The notes: generated by a model not told the origin, from the letters alone. A stretch of 64,000 nucleotides of DNA from Tragulus kanchil (GCA_022376925.1 JAIOJX010000005.1:159603501-159667500), one strand, 5' to 3'. Numbered from the stretch's first letter, positions 22,343 to 34,375 are shown. Program-made: numbers and translations.

Positions 22343-22694
22343 GGGCTTCCCTGGTAGCTCAGTGGTAAAGAATCTGCCTGCCAATGCAGGAGACACGGGT
22401 TTGATCCCTGATCTGGGAAGATCCCACATGCTGCTGAGCAACTAAGCTGGTGTGACACAGCTATTGAGCTTGTGCTCTAGAGCCTGGGAACCAAAACTAC
22501 TGAGCCCATGTGCTGCAGCTACTAAAGCCCGTGTGCCCTAGAGCCCTTGCTCCACAACAAGAAACCAGGGCAGTGAGAAGCCTGCTTACCTCAACTAAAG
22601 AGGAGCCACCACTCCCTGCAACTAGAGAAGAGCCTATGGCAGCAGTGAAAACCCAGAATAGCCAAAAATAAATAAATTTATTAATTAAAAAAAG
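22343..22694 (+). mobile_element. CHR long SINE, full length
   Basis: GGGCTTCCCTGGTAGCTCAG, GGGTTTGATCCCTGATC, GAGCAACTAAGCTGG, AAAGCCCGTGTGCCC, AACTAGAGAAGAGCC and AAAACCCAGAATAGCC. TSD AGAGATCTGT at 22329-22338 and 22697-22706. Confidence 0.9.
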
Positions 22695-22913
22695 AGAGAG
22701 ATCTGTAGTCTGTCCTTGTTTGAGAAAAAGGAAGGGTGACCTATAAAGAACTGACAGTCAATTGCAGTTACATCTGAAATTCACATTATCACAGACAGAC
22801 TTCTACCTTATTGCTGAGTGTGGCCCCTGTGGTGAAAAAGAAATGGAAAGCAATCCAATCAGACAGGTAAACACAGGTGATTATAAACAGCTGTATATAC
22901 CCTGGGCTTCTCT

Positions 22914-23090
22914 TATAGCTCAGTCAGTAAAGAATCTGGCTGCAATGCAGGAGATCCAGGTTCGATTCCTGAGCTGGGAAGATCCCCTGGAGGAGAGGAC
23001 CCCCGGTGGGTTACAGGCTTCCTTGGCTTTGCTGGTGGTCTTTCAAAAGACCTGGGGGTCCCAAAAGAGTCAGACATGACTGAGTGACTA
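22914..23090 (+). mobile_element. Bov-tA SINE with internal replacement
   Basis: GGGCTTCTCTTATAGCTCAG, GGTTCGATTCCTGAG, AGATCCCCTGGAGGAG and AAGAGTCAGACATGACTGAG frame a Bov-tA. At 23017-23050 about 34 bases with a 7-bp hairpin (GGTCTTT CA AAAGACC) replace expected Bov-A sequence. Confidence 0.85.
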
Positions 23091-23533
23091 AACTACCACC
23101 ATACCATGAAGTTGGATATCACTTTTATCAGAAAGGTGATAGGAAGCCATGGAAAGATTTTGCACAGATTCAACTAATTTTGTGCTACTTTCTCTAAAAG
23201 CTTTGCCTGAATTCCTTTAACTTAATTGGTTTTTGTTTTTCCGTCTCATCTCTCCTTAGATTCAATGCCCTGTCTTACGGTTGTGTGTTTGTGTGTCCAT
23301 AGTAGCCATAGATTCAGTGTATGCTGCAAATATACACATCATTTGAAGCAAAAAAAAAAAAAACAAAGAGAAAGGCATCCTTTGGGTTTCTCTTATTTCA
23401 TAATTTTATCTGCCAAAACTGAGTTCACAGTGTGGATGAACTAGTGAAGTTGGATAGAGATAAAATAAACATTTTAATGTGCTTATAAATACGAATGTGA
23501 GACAAACATATTTATTCAAATAAAGTCTTTACT
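23091..23533. other. Anonymous sequence
   Basis: No recognised repeat apart from an A run at 23350. Confidence 0.5.
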
Positions 23534-23650
23534 TTCTTTTTATTTTGGCCACACCACACCCAACTTGTGGAATATTAGTTTCCAACAAGGGATGGAATCC
23601 TTGGCGTTGAAAGCCAGGAGTCCTAACCACTGGCCTGCCAGGGAATTCCC
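23534..23650 (-). mobile_element. CHR short SINE
   Basis: TTTTATTTTGGCCACACC, GGGATGGAATCC, AGTCCTAACCACTGG and GCCAGGGAATTCCC, read as a minus-strand copy. Confidence 0.8.
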
Positions 23651-23695
23651 AGAAACCTTTACTTTTTTTTTTTTTTTTTAGAAACCTTTACTTTT
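23651..23695 (-). mobile_element. Poly(A)-only retroinsertion with TSD
   Basis: AGAAACCTTTACTTTT at 23651-23666 and again at 23680-23695, separated only by 13 T. On the minus strand this is TSD, A run, TSD, with the cut at TTT/AAAA, a LINE endonuclease type of site. Nothing but the tail was inserted. Confidence 0.7.
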
Positions 23696-23978
23696 AAATT
23701 TGCTTAATTCTATTTAACTGAAAAGTACTCGAAACCGTGAGGGGTGCAAAGCACCTCTGTGCACAATAAGGGTAATGTTCCCCATGGACAGAATTGAGTT
23801 ATCAAGTAAATATGCTCTGTAAACCAAATGGCAGGGCTGAGATTCATTTTTAGGGCTAATTCTACCTTCAAAAATCGCAGTCATAGCCCTTAAACCTCTA
23901 AATCTCCATACTTCATCCCAAGGGAGGAGGCTTAAATTCTACAGAAACAAAACCAAACTGTAGAAAGACCCCACCCTT

Positions 23979-24150
23979 CAGGCCAGTGGTTCTCCAGTGT
24001 GGTCACTGAACCAGCAACAGAAGCATTTGGGAACGTGTTCAAAATGCAGAAATGCACCTTATCAGGCCTCACCCCATCAAGCCTACACAATGAGAAATTC
24101 CGGGGTTGAGATCTAGCAATCCATGTGGGAAGTTTGGTTTTCAGAACCAT
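23979..24150 (+). mobile_element. hAT-Charlie element (MER20-like)
   Basis: CAGGCCAGTGGTTCTCCAGTG start, CATTTGGGAACGTGTTC, AAAATGCAGAAATGCACC and TCTAGCAATCCATGTGG follow the MER20-type order. Confidence 0.75.
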
Positions 24151-26230
24151 GGCTTCTGGTCATTCTGGCTTGGCTGCCCTTTGCCAGGGAACCGTGGAGA
24201 TGGGGTATGTGTGAACCTATTCCCAGCTCTTCAGAGAACTTTGTTATCTGCTGGTTTCCTTTGCCATTACCCTAATACAGATGGAACGTAAGGCCCGTTA
24301 GACAAAACATGAACCAGACCTGTTCCACAGAACTGTGAAGTCAGTTTTCCTTGGCTTTGCCGGTGGTCATTAAAAAAAAAAGAATTGCTACATGAGCCAC
24401 TCTGGTCTCTGAACTTTTCCCTTTTCTAGTAAAAGTACAAATTCCAGCTGGAGTGCTTGACCAACAACATCTTTCTACAGAAACTGCTGCCTTCGATGCT
24501 TTGCTGAGTTCCAGAGATAAGATAAATAATTTACCAAATGTAGGTTTCTGATTACTCACTCTATTAGCATTTAGAGCAGAGAGCTCTGGCCCCTGGGGAG
24601 CTTCATTCGTTCAGAGGCAGCCCATCTGCTTTTGTTTTTTTGTGGGGAGTTTTTTTGGGGGTGGGGTTGCCTGGAAAAGCTAAGGAGCTCACAGCATCCC
24701 ACACATACTTTAAGGATGAACTGCTTAAATCATACGGGTTTTACTGGAAATTCTGGGCAACATTATTTTCTTATTATTTAAAAAAATACACAGCTGCTAA
24801 GACTCTTTTTCACCCCTCCCTCTCCTCTCTCTCTCTCGTTTTAAAGCTGAGTAAAACTAAACTCCACAACTCATGTTCAAATATTATACAAAATAGGATA
24901 GCAGAAAGGGTATTTTCAATCTTATGCAATTGATTTATCCTAAATTCATGCTGCACACTCCAAGAGTAATTTCAGGGAATTTTATAGAAGGGATTAAGGA
25001 GTGTTTCTCCTAAATCAAGTGAAACTATTTGGGGAACAAAAAGGAACCGCCTGTTCCATCAAAGCATCATTCTTCACTCATATAATTTCTGAAGTAGAGT
25101 AAGAACATCAGTAGATATGAATACAAGAGAAGCTCTGCATTTTGTAGTTATTTCATGGGCTCTTTAGTTTATGGTAAAGACGCATCATTATTATTTTATA
25201 CAGGTCTTAAGAGTAAACTGGAGTAACAGAAGAAATCACAGCAAAAATAGCTGAGTCTGCGGCTGGTCCATTGCAGATGTAAGGGAAAAACTGGAGATAA
25301 ATCCAAGAAATAGTGTGTTGGATATGTTTAAAATATGCTTTTTTGATCCCTTCAGGATAACTTGATTAACAATTTACTTTATCCCTTTTGAAAAGAAATG
25401 CTGAATCATGTGTCTGGATGGTACAATGGGTCTTACTTATTTTGGCAATCTCTATGAGATAGACATTGTATTTCATTTCCCAGGTAAGATTTTTGTGTTT
25501 TCCTGGATGTTCTTCATGCAGAATTAAGACTGCCTATCTTATTTCCTATGATGAGCACCCTGTGAGTAAGTGAAACACCAACATGATGAGATCTGACTAC
25601 AAAACCTGTTTGCCTGCCAGTGATTTAGTACAAAGGTCATCAGCTCCCAATACCAAGTTATATCGAAAGTTCCTTGCATGAAAAGAAAGTGGTTGGTTGT
25701 TTTAGGAGGGCATCTAGCTAAGCAGTTAGCTCGGATACAACATCCTAGGACAGGGGACACCTCTCAAAAGTTGAGAGAGGTGGGGTAAGGACACAGAAGG
25801 AATTCCTTGTGCTTCACAGCTCTGGGTTGGAAGCAGTCAAAGCGTGCAAGGTGTAAAAATCCCCACTTGCTACCTATTTGCTGTTTCTTGGGGAGAGTAA
25901 CCTATTTTCTTGGCTCAATTTCTTCTTCTTCTTACATCAGTTGGGATGAAAGCTGTGGTGGCTGGCAGCCTCGGATAACTCCCTCTGCATCTGTTATCGT
26001 AGTTCTGGGTCTCTCAGGGACGTGGAAAGTAATTTACCTCTACTTCCTTTGCTTTCTCCCCACAGTAGTTAGCAAAAGGCTGTCCTGGGCTCAAAGACAT
26101 TCTCCCTTGTCCTAACAATCTGTTAAACCAAGAATGGTGAGTTGATAGTTGAAATGTATGCTCCTTCTTGCTTTTTCCTGTCTTCTGACAGACCCAAGAG
26201 ACTGTAGCGGTCAATTAGAAAAGTAGCGTG
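24151..26230. other. Anonymous single-copy-looking sequence
   Basis: About 2 kb without a recognised transposon, the longest such stretch in the window. No frame shows a known domain and no exon-like pair of splice sites with an open frame stands out. Confidence 0.5.
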
Positions 26231-26234
26231 TAAG

Positions 26235-26253
26235 TACACACACACACACACAC
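26235..26253. repeat. (CA)n microsatellite
   Basis: About nine CA units. Confidence 0.9.
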
Positions 26254-27100
26254 TGCAAGAACTCGCACCCAGGCACTCGCTCTTCTTTCCAGCTTGCCGT
26301 ATGCTGCATTTTAGAAGGTTTCATGTTGCTCCTGCAACATTTTTTTCGGTAGGGAGGGTGGTTGGTTGGTTGGATGGCTGAATGAAACACAACCTTCCCT
26401 GCAGACATCAAAGCCTGTCTCCGGCACAGCAAACTCTCCATCCAGCCTTTCGTCTCTCCGGCTACATTCCAATTTAAACGGGGCTGCCTTGCATGATAAT
26501 CAGGCCTAATTACCACTTCATCCCCTGTTGGTTGTGCTGAGTTGGGGGAACAGCAGAGTGAGGTTTCGCCTCAGTTTGGTTGTGCCATCTCTCCCTCTCC
26601 CTCTCGGTCTTCAGCTCACCCCCTTGATAATTAGCAAATAGGTGAAAAAGAAGGACTCTGCCTTGGGTACATGGGCACTCTGTCCACTTAGTGAAACTTG
26701 AATTCCTCTCACAACTGTGGGAAGACCTCCCCGTGTCCAGGAACTTCTGAGTACCACGGAGATTTAAGAGATTTATTACTAGGATAAAGAGTGAAACAAA
26801 GGCCGTGAAACCATCCCCTCATACCCCAGAGGTATTTCCCTGCCTTCTCTTACCACACACACACAGAGAAAGACACAAAATCTTTTTTAAAGTGTTGAGA
26901 CCAGGAGGACAGTGAGGTGAACCAGGACTTGTGGAAACTTTTTCCTGATTCTTTCCCTCAGTAGGTTACCTTTGGATGCCATCATTTTTTTAACTGAAAA
27001 GACGACAGGCGAAGAATTGACAAAATGAGAGATCAGATCATCTCCAATTTCAACCATCCAGTTTATGTTCTACGTTAAAATTCTTTGTAATGGATTGCTA
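26254..27100. other. Anonymous sequence with TAATTA-type sites
   Basis: CATGATAATCAGGCC, CTAATTACCAC and TTGATAATTAGC lie within 170 bases at 26490-26640. Such clustering can occur in conserved enhancers, but nothing in one sequence proves it. Confidence 0.3.
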
Positions 27101-27109
27101 TAAGCATTT

Positions 27110-27200
27110 GCTGAGTGTCTGCGTGCATCAGGCCTGGTGTTAGGTGCCCAAGATTCAAAGACCATATGACACAGTCTTGCCCTTAAGGAGAATAAACTGA
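27110..27200. mobile_element. Old mammalian repeat, class uncertain
   Basis: GCTGAGTGTCTGCGTGCATC, GGCCTGGTGTTAGGTGCCC and TTGCCCTTAAGGAG recall the old mammal-wide repeat also seen near 12225. Confidence 0.35.
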
Positions 27201-27564
27201 ACCTTAAATGGTTGGAAGCAGCAAGATGAAGGGAATGGAGAAGAGAGGGGTCGTCTAGATGTCAAAGTTTTTCAAACAGAATCTGAGAGTAACCAAGATG
27301 ACCTGGAGTTGATCTCTGTGGAAGCTGGGTATTGAAATATGATGGTCATTATCACTATTTTGTCTATTGTCTATATGTTTAAAAGCTTCCGTGATAAAAA
27401 TTTCAAATATTTCAGTATCTGGGGACCATTAACTGTATAACTACTGGGAGGAAGCTAGCTGATATGCAGAGGCCCTGGCTCCATGCAGTTCTTCTCAGAG
27501 CATTTCTTGATGGGGTTCAGGAATCTGCATTGTACACAAGTTCCTCAAGGCAGTCCCATGAGCA

Positions 27565-27651
27565 AGGCCGGGAGGCAGTGAAGGCCTGGCGCGTTGCAGT
27601 CCGTGGAGTCGCAAAAAGACGGACAGGACTGAGCGACTGAACAACAACTGA
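27565..27651 (+). mobile_element. BovB 3' end / Bov-A fragment
   Basis: GAAGGCCTGGCGCG, GCAGTCCGTGGAGTCGC, GACGGACAGGACTGAGCGAC and an ACAACAAC tail match the BovB 3' end. Confidence 0.85.
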
Positions 27652-27795
27652 GTTCCATGGCAGGGGAGGCAGTGAGTGAAAGAGAGGAGCCATAAACAAG
27701 TGAGGGAAACTATTTATCAGAGAAGAAAAACTTTCTTGGGAACCACTCAGTGAGATCAGACAATTTCAGAACTAGGACCTTAAAGATCCTAAATC

Positions 27796-27955
27796 TAGGC
27801 CAGAGCATCTCAGATAGTACTGTACACAGAGATCCCCTGGGAATTCTGTTCAAATGCAGCTGGTTTCAAGGAAGGGGCCTGAAATCCTGTGTTTCTGATT
27901 TGCTACCAGGTGGGACCTTGCTGCCCATCTGCGGATCACACTTTGATCAGCAAGC
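27796..27955 (+). mobile_element. hAT-Charlie element (MER5-like)
   Basis: GGCCAGAGCATCTCAGATAG, TCCCCTGGGAATTCTG, GGGGCCTGAAATCCTG, CCAGGTGGGACCTTGCTG and GATCACACTTTGATCAGCAAG follow the MER5 group order end to end. Confidence 0.7.
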
Positions 27956-27961
27956 AAAAGT

Positions 27962-28165
27962 GTTAGTCTTTCAGTGGTGTCGGACTTTTTGAGACCCCGT
28001 GGACTGTAGCCAGCCAGGTTCTTCTGTCCGTGTGATTCTCCAGGCGAGAAGACTGGAGTGGGTAGTCATTTCCTTCTCCAGGGGTATCTTCCCAACCCAT
28101 GGATCGAACGCGGGTCTCCTGCATTACAGGAAGATTCTTCACCATCTGAGCCACCAGGGAAGCCC
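27962..28165 (-). mobile_element. Bov-tA SINE
   Basis: Minus-strand copy: GTGTCGGACTTTTTGAGACC, CCAGGCGAGAAGACTGGAG, ATGGATCGAACGCGGGTCTCC and GAGCCACCAGGGAAGCCC. TSD TTGATCAGCAAG at 27943 and TTGACTAGCAAG at 28166, in the end of the MER5-like element. Confidence 0.95.
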
Positions 28166-29113
28166 TTGACTAGCAAGGATTAGTATTTTCTAGACAAGGA
28201 AACTGTCAGTGCATATTCTCATGTGGCTGTTGTCTTGGGAGGAGGCTCCCACGTAGGAGCCTGCTACCAGTTGGAGATCTGAAGCAGGCTGCTCTGACAT
28301 GCTGATTGCCAACCCGGACCAGACGTGGAGCTGAGCGGCGGTACAGACTTCTCCTCAGCAGCGTAGGGACGATCTGAGGAGCTGCCATGTGGCTGTTCTG
28401 CCACAGTCTGTTATTTCTTATCATCCTCACCAAACCTTTCAGGTTTGGCTTCTCGAATGAATGAATTCATCTTGGAGTTCCAGGAGACTTCCCAGGCAAG
28501 CATGAGATCTACTGAATACATGTCTCACTGGACTCACATGGGCCCAGCCGTCAGTTTGGTTTTGATCGAACACTAGTGCACTGAGCAAGTTAGCTAACTA
28601 TCCTGTCAATTGCAAAGAAGGTGTGGATTAATAAACTATTAAATATACTGCCCAGTATCAGGACTGAGGAGCACTCCTTGATATAGGAAATCATGTTTCA
28701 CACAGTGATTAGTAAACGCAGGGAACCGATTACCCCAGAGCCGGTACAGATTCAAAACAACTTTCACATCCTCCCTAAAGGATAGGAGGATAGTTTACCA
28801 TCCTTAATGAAAGGGGATGCTGGCGGGGGGCGGGGATGGGGCACTTCCTAACCTTTGCAGTAGAGGTCAAAGAAGCTGGCCCTGCCTTCTTTTCCCTATC
28901 GGTGACAGAACTTGGAAGGAGGCAATGGAAGAACTGACGGGGCGAGGTGAAGGGTATTGGTTTGTAATTGTGGATTTCGGGGCAGTGAGGAACTATAATA
29001 GGATATTTCAACTCAAGAAATTTATTAACAAAAATGTTACCAGAATCACCTGCCACCACAGACACACTCGCCCACCCATTCTCTCCTTCTTTGCCTGTCC
29101 CCTCAAATAAAGC

Positions 29114-29248
29114 TTTTGTTTTTTCTCTTGTCACACTGCTTGGCATGCAGGGTCTTGGGTCCCCCGTCCAGCGCTCGAGATCAAACCGGAGCCCGAGCCC
29201 TTGGCAGCGAGAGCAGAGTCCTAATCACTGTATTGCCAGGGAATTCCC
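29114..29248 (-). mobile_element. CHR short SINE
   Basis: GCATGCAGGGTCTTGGGTCC, CGAGATCAAACCGGAGCCC, AGTCCTAATCACTG and GCCAGGGAATTCCCC. Copy B is at 30203-30337. Confidence 0.75.
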
Positions 29249-30202
29249 CAAAGAAAGCATCTTTTCCTCTGGCCTCGAAACAGTTTCTGTTAGAAAAGAA
29301 TGTCTGGATTAGAACACTCTGTGATCGTTTCCAAAGACGCAAGCTGTTTTAATCATGTTACATTTCTATCTTCCTTCCAAAAAAACATGCTGATTGCCAA
29401 CCCGGACCAGACGTGGAGCTGAGCGGCGGTACAGACTTCTCCTCAGCAGCGTAGGGACGATCTGAGGAGCTGCCATGTGGCTGTTCTGCCACAGTCTGTT
29501 ATTTCTTATCATCCTCACCAAACCTTTCAGGTTTGGCTTCTCGAATGAATGAATTCATCTTGGAGTTCCAGGAGACTTCCCAGGCAAGCATGAGATCTAC
29601 TGAATACATGTCTCACTGGACTCACATGGGCCCAGCCGTCAGTTTGGTTTTGATCGAACACTAGTGCACTGAGCAAGTTAGCTAACTATCCTGTCAATTG
29701 CAAAGAAGGTGTGGATTAATAAACTATTAAATATACTGCCCAGTATCAGGACTGAGGAGCACTCCTTGATATAGGAAATCATGTTTCACACAGTGATTAG
29801 TAAACGCAGGGAACCGATTACCCCAGAGCCGGTACAGATTCAAAACAACTTTCACATCCTCCCTAAAGGATAGGAGGATAGTTTACCATCCTTAATGAAA
29901 GGGGATGCTGGCGGGGGGCGGGGATGGGGGCACTTCCTAACCTTTGCAGTAGAGGTCAAAGAAGCTGGCCCTGCCTTCTTTTCCCTATCGGTGACAGAAC
30001 TTGGAAGGAGGCAATGGAAGAACTGACGGGGCGAGGTGAAGGGTATTGGTTTGTAATTGTGGATTTCGGGGCAGTGAGGAACTATAATAGGATATTTCAA
30101 CTCAAGAAATTTATTAACAAAAATGTTACCAGAATCACCTGCCACCACAGACACACTCGCCCACCCATTCTCTCCTTCTTTGCCTGTCCCCTCAAATAAA
30201 GC

Positions 30203-30337
30203 TTTTGTTTTTTCTCTTGTCACACTGCTTGGCATGCAGGGTCTTGGGTCCCCCGTCCAGCGCTCGAGATCAAACCGGAGCCCGAGCCCTTGGCAGCGAG
30301 AGCAGAGTCCTAATCACTGTATTGCCAGGGAATTCCC
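30203..30337 (-). mobile_element. CHR short SINE, duplicated copy
   Basis: Copy B of the element at 29114. Confidence 0.75.
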
Positions 30338-30473
30338 CAAAGAAAGCATCTTTTCCTCTGGCCTCGAAACAGTTTCTGTTAGAAAAGAATGTCTGGATTA
30401 GAACACTCTGTGATCGTTTCCAAAGACGCAAGCTTGTCTCCTTGAAACATCACATGTTACATTTCTATCTTTC

Positions 30474-32754
30474 CCCTGATCCAATGACATATTTTCCCTG
30501 AGCCCTCTTATTTGGAAATGCCTAAGAGGGCACAGAATAAAATGGTAGAATCTCCTAGCGGGTGCAGTTCCCATCAGAGTGAAGTCTGAAAGCTTTCCAT
30601 AGGAACAGAGTCCAGGGAAAAGTTAATCTGGGGTTCTGGGCCTGTGGACTCAGGGTTTTGTGCAGGCGAGGAGCTGAGGACGAGGACTGAGTAAACTCGT
30701 AGGAGGCCCGGAGCGGGGAGGGGAGTGGGGCCTCCCTGGAGCCCCGGGTCATGAGGAATCTGCTTTGTGAATGGAGTTAAAGGAGGAGGGGATGCACATA
30801 CTCGGAATTCCTTTATCTGGGTGGGCTCCTTCTCCACTGACTTTCAGGATGTGGGAAATGGAAGATGAAAGAAACTGAATTTCCAGCCTATCAAGTTACA
30901 GGGTGTAAAATGGAGAGGGAAAGCGGAGGAGGCGGGGGTGGGCCTAAGGGGGCGAAGAGGGCTGCTTAGGAGAGGGACAAGGGAAACCCAGGTTGGGGAC
31001 TGGCCGGGGAGAGGGAGAAAGAAAGAGTGCTGGGCCTGCAGATCATGTTTCACATCACCTCAGAGCTGTGGAATTTCCTCTCTTCTAGGGGGAGGCCCGG
31101 GAAGAGAAGTTGGTTTAAGGTTAGTCGGCATGAATAATAACCGAGAGGCGACTGATGGGAGGTGTTACTCAGTGACTGGTGTTTACATGCCGAGATTTTG
31201 TGGTGGGGAAGGGAGGTGGGAGCTGGCGCCATCTTCAGTCTGGGGTGTTAACCCAATTCTATGACCTGAGCATGGAGTCCATGTATGGGCTTTATTTGTG
31301 CCTGACCCCTGTGGTATGCAGAGCCCTGAGCTGTGGGCTGAGGAGGGGAGCGAAAGGAATGGGACCGTAATTAGCAAAGGCAGGAGACCCTCCCAGGCGG
31401 GTGAGGCTGGGTAGAGGGGGGCGACCTGCGGGCACTTTCTGAGGACGGTCCCAGGGCGGTCCCAGAGAGACCTGTTTCTGTTCGAATGAAGCCACCGCCA
31501 CTCAGCTGTCAGGGCCCCACTCTCCAAGAACCCTACCTCCCAAGAGAGGAGTCTATTTTTAAAAATTCCACCCAGGCGTTGTCCTTTCTTGTCTGTTATG
31601 AGAGAGCACCCACCTTAGAACTGCCACCCCGAGTGTGATCCTTATTCGAGTGAGGGTAAGTGGTTCCTAAGACCAGAGACACGTTCTTTTTTTAGGGAAG
31701 AGTAAACATAGTAGAAGACTTTGGGGTCAAGTCTGGACCTAAAACAAAATCCTGCTGTGGCAGAGACAGGCATCAAAGAGTAGGGGGTGGGAACGCAGAA
31801 GGAAAGCGAACTTTGAGAAGTACTTCTTCAACCCCGACACCATCAACAGGCAATGGATTGTTCTAACAGGATGATGAGTAGGAAGTTATTCGATGGCATA
31901 TATATATCACCACACAGTTCAGATGACAAAAATATTGCTTGTTTTGGAAAAATTAGAATGCAATAAAATACGCTTGTCACCAGCCATACCGACCTTCATT
32001 TAATCTTTTTCCTCTTGTTTTCAGAAAGCTATTTGGGATTTTTCAGTCTATCAGGGTCATCATTTTCAACCATCTATTAGTGCCATATTGTAGTTGCCTG
32101 AGAGGCTCAGCTAATAAAGACTTGTGATTGATGGATAGCTGGAGCAGACCTCTGCACTCTCTTCTTTGAATGCTACTCCACTATAATTTCAGTGCACGCG
32201 CGTTTTAAAGTCATTTTACAGACCATACACTCACTTTTCCCTTTACTTTCCAAACACCCTGCCCTCAGCTGTTGTACAAAAAAGGAAATATAATACTATT
32301 TCCTCTTCTTGGCATGATCTGCTCTCAGCTACCTCTCCAATGGGAGCTGCAGCCTTGAACCTTGCTAGACTGAGCTTTCCTAATCCCTGCCATGCCTTTC
32401 TGATGTCCCTGTCATTTTCTCCAAGTCTTCTTTTTTTGCAAGGTGTATTAAATTGGGGATAGGTGCTATTACTTGAACTGATCCTTCTGGATCTCTTAGT
32501 GGTTTCCTTAGAACAGGTAACAGTAAGTCCCTCAAGTGATATTTCCTGTGTGCCCAAGTGAAATATGCCAGCAGCGTGGTTTTCTATTCTTAGTTGAAAT
32601 GAGAATTAATTTTCAAAAGTCCTATAGTCAGCTTAGTCCATCGTAACCTGCTGTTGACCTTAGTGGTGGAGGATCTAAGAGCTCAAATGTTAAAATTAGA
32701 ACTGACTTTGAGTACTGGCCTTATTTACCATCTGGGCACCTTATTTTTATTTAA
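30474..32754. other. Anonymous sequence, partly GC- and purine-rich
   Basis: 30540-31480 is purine- and G-rich on the plus strand (for example GGAGGCGGGGGTGGGCC). 31880-32740 is AT-rich. Several 60-114 codon frames run through it on both strands but none has a domain, start context or splice pattern that I can support. Confidence 0.45.
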
Positions 32755-32910
32755 CTAACACTTATACAGCATTTACGATGTGCCAAGCACTGCTGTAAGC
32801 ATTTTACAAATATTTGCTCAGCTAATCCTCATAGTAGTGTTATTATTATATAACCCTATTAGGAAGGAGTGTTATTATTATCCTTACTTTACAGGTGAGG
32901 AATCCGACAC
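32755..32910 (-). mobile_element. MIR SINE
   Basis: GATGTGCCAAGCACTGCTG, TAAGCATTTTACAAATA, CTAATCCTCATAGTAGTG and CTTTACAGGTGAGGAATCC are clear MIR blocks. Confidence 0.8.
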
Positions 32911-33918
32911 ACGTGGAGACGTGAAGCCATTTGCCCCCTCTGAGCAGGAGCTGAGGCTTACCTCCGGAGCATGTCCCCCATCAGGCGGGAGCTCTTTTTC
33001 CATAACCATCACCTTGCAGCCCAGGACAGATCCCTCCGCAGTGCAAGGGGCACGTAAAGTGTGTGAGACGAGGCAGCAGAGAAAACAGGGCATGCCACAC
33101 ACGACAAGCCAAAGAACAAAGCCAGAAGGCAGGGCAAGTTCAAGGGCTGCTCTTCACGTCCCATCCCTGTGTGCAGCCACGGAGCAGGTCTCCAATCCCT
33201 TCTTACATTTCACTGCACAGTTTAAGCCTGAACTGTTTCCGTTTCCTTGAATGGCATCTAGACATGACTCTGGTCCCCACCAGCTTTTGACCTCATTACT
33301 CATTCTGTTTACAGCGTGGCCTCACCCTTCAGGCTGCTCTGATTTCCCAGAGAGGAATTTGGCTGCCCTCATTAACTATGATTCAGATTTTCACCCCAAC
33401 CACATTGCACCAGCCCTTCTGTGTACACAGCCCCTCTGGTCAGACTGGTACCCTGACATCCTCCTCCTCCTTCCATCCCTGAACCCCTTGTCATGGCTAA
33501 GGCAGGGGTCTACGAAATCTATCCACTCCAGAGAGTTCAGGCAGGGTTAGGATGATCTCGAGTGAAATCTGGGAGGAATTCATTGAAGGACGTGGAGTTG
33601 AAGGGGGTTAATGTGATGAAGAGGACTCTTGAGGAAGATGAGGCAGCTGTGCAGGATAGAAAAAGGTAAGGCTGGAGGCAGGGGCATGCACGAATAGATA
33701 GGGGGACAGACAAGGAAGGCCTGAGGTGATGGGCCTGGGAGACCCATGACCTCACAGCACTTGGTCACTGCCTGGATTTGAAGGGCAGCAGGCTCGGGAG
33801 AGTCATGCATAGGGATTCTCCCAGGTTGCTCATCAGAAGTTTCTGCGGAGCTGATGCCTCAACCCACAGTAATGAGGTAGTTGTGAGAAAGCAGAAGAAC
33901 CTAGAACAGTGCTTGGTA
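32911..33918. other. Anonymous sequence
   Basis: No recognised repeat or gene up to the SINE at 33920. The 156-codon frame at 32780-33250 starts inside the MIR and has no domain. 33830-33919 is probably the left part of a MIR interrupted by the next SINE. Confidence 0.45.
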
Positions 33919-33919
33919 T

Positions 33920-34064
33920 TTTTTCTTTTTTGTATGTGTGTGAGGAGGGTGAAAGGTTGTCATGCATGGTATGCAGCATCTCAGTTCCTGGACCAGGGCG
34001 TGAACGCATGCCTCCTGAGGTGGCAGTACAGGGGTCCTAACCACTGGGCCACCAGGGAACTCCC
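33920..34064 (-). mobile_element. CHR short SINE in MIR-like sequence
   Basis: GACCAGGGCGTGAACGC, GGGTCCTAACCACTGG and GCCACCAGGGAACTCCC. TSD AGTGCTTGGTAT at 33908-33919 and AGTGCCCGATAT at 34065-34076. Confidence 0.85.
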
Positions 34065-34105
34065 AGTGCCCGATATATTGATTATAGACTCAGGAAACGT
34101 TTACA

Positions 34106-34360
34106 GGGACTTCCCTGGGGGTCCAGTGGTTAAGAATCTGCCTGCCAATGCAGGGGACACGAGTTCCATCCCTAGTCCTTAAAGATCCCACATGCTGTGG
34201 AGCAACTCAGCGCGTGTGCCACAACTATCAAAACCCGCGTGCCCTAGAGCCTGTGCTCGGCAACAAGAGAGTAGCCCCGCTCGCTGCCTCTGGAGAAAGC
34301 CCAGACACAGCAACGAACAGCCAAAAACAAAAAGAATAAAGCTTTGCTACAAAATGAGGG
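34106..34360 (+). mobile_element. CHR long SINE
   Basis: GGGACTTCCCTGGGGGTCC, TGCCTGCCAATGCAGGGG, GGAGCAACTCAGCGC, GCCCTAGAGCCTGTGC and AACAGCCAAAAACAAAAAG. TSD GGAAACGTTTACAG ending 34105 and GGAAAATGTTTACAG ending 34375. Confidence 0.9.
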
Positions 34361-34375
34361 GGAAAATGTTTACAG

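Larger units (their letters stand above)
28299..30473. repeat. Tandem duplication 7, unit 1.09 kb
   Basis: Copy A is 28299-29385 and copy B 29386-30473, offset 1089. The last 40 bases of copy A (after GACGCAAGCT) are garbled relative to copy B: GTTTTAATCATGTTAC versus a longer stretch with CTTGAAACATCACATG. Confidence 0.95.

Noticed and set aside
28817..30199. Repeated frames of about 95-125 codons as a duplicated gene pair
   Set aside because: They lie in tandem duplication 7, carry no domain, and end in or cross a CHR SINE.
32780..33250. Frame of 156 codons
   Set aside because: Starts inside a MIR and shows no recognisable domain or biased composition.
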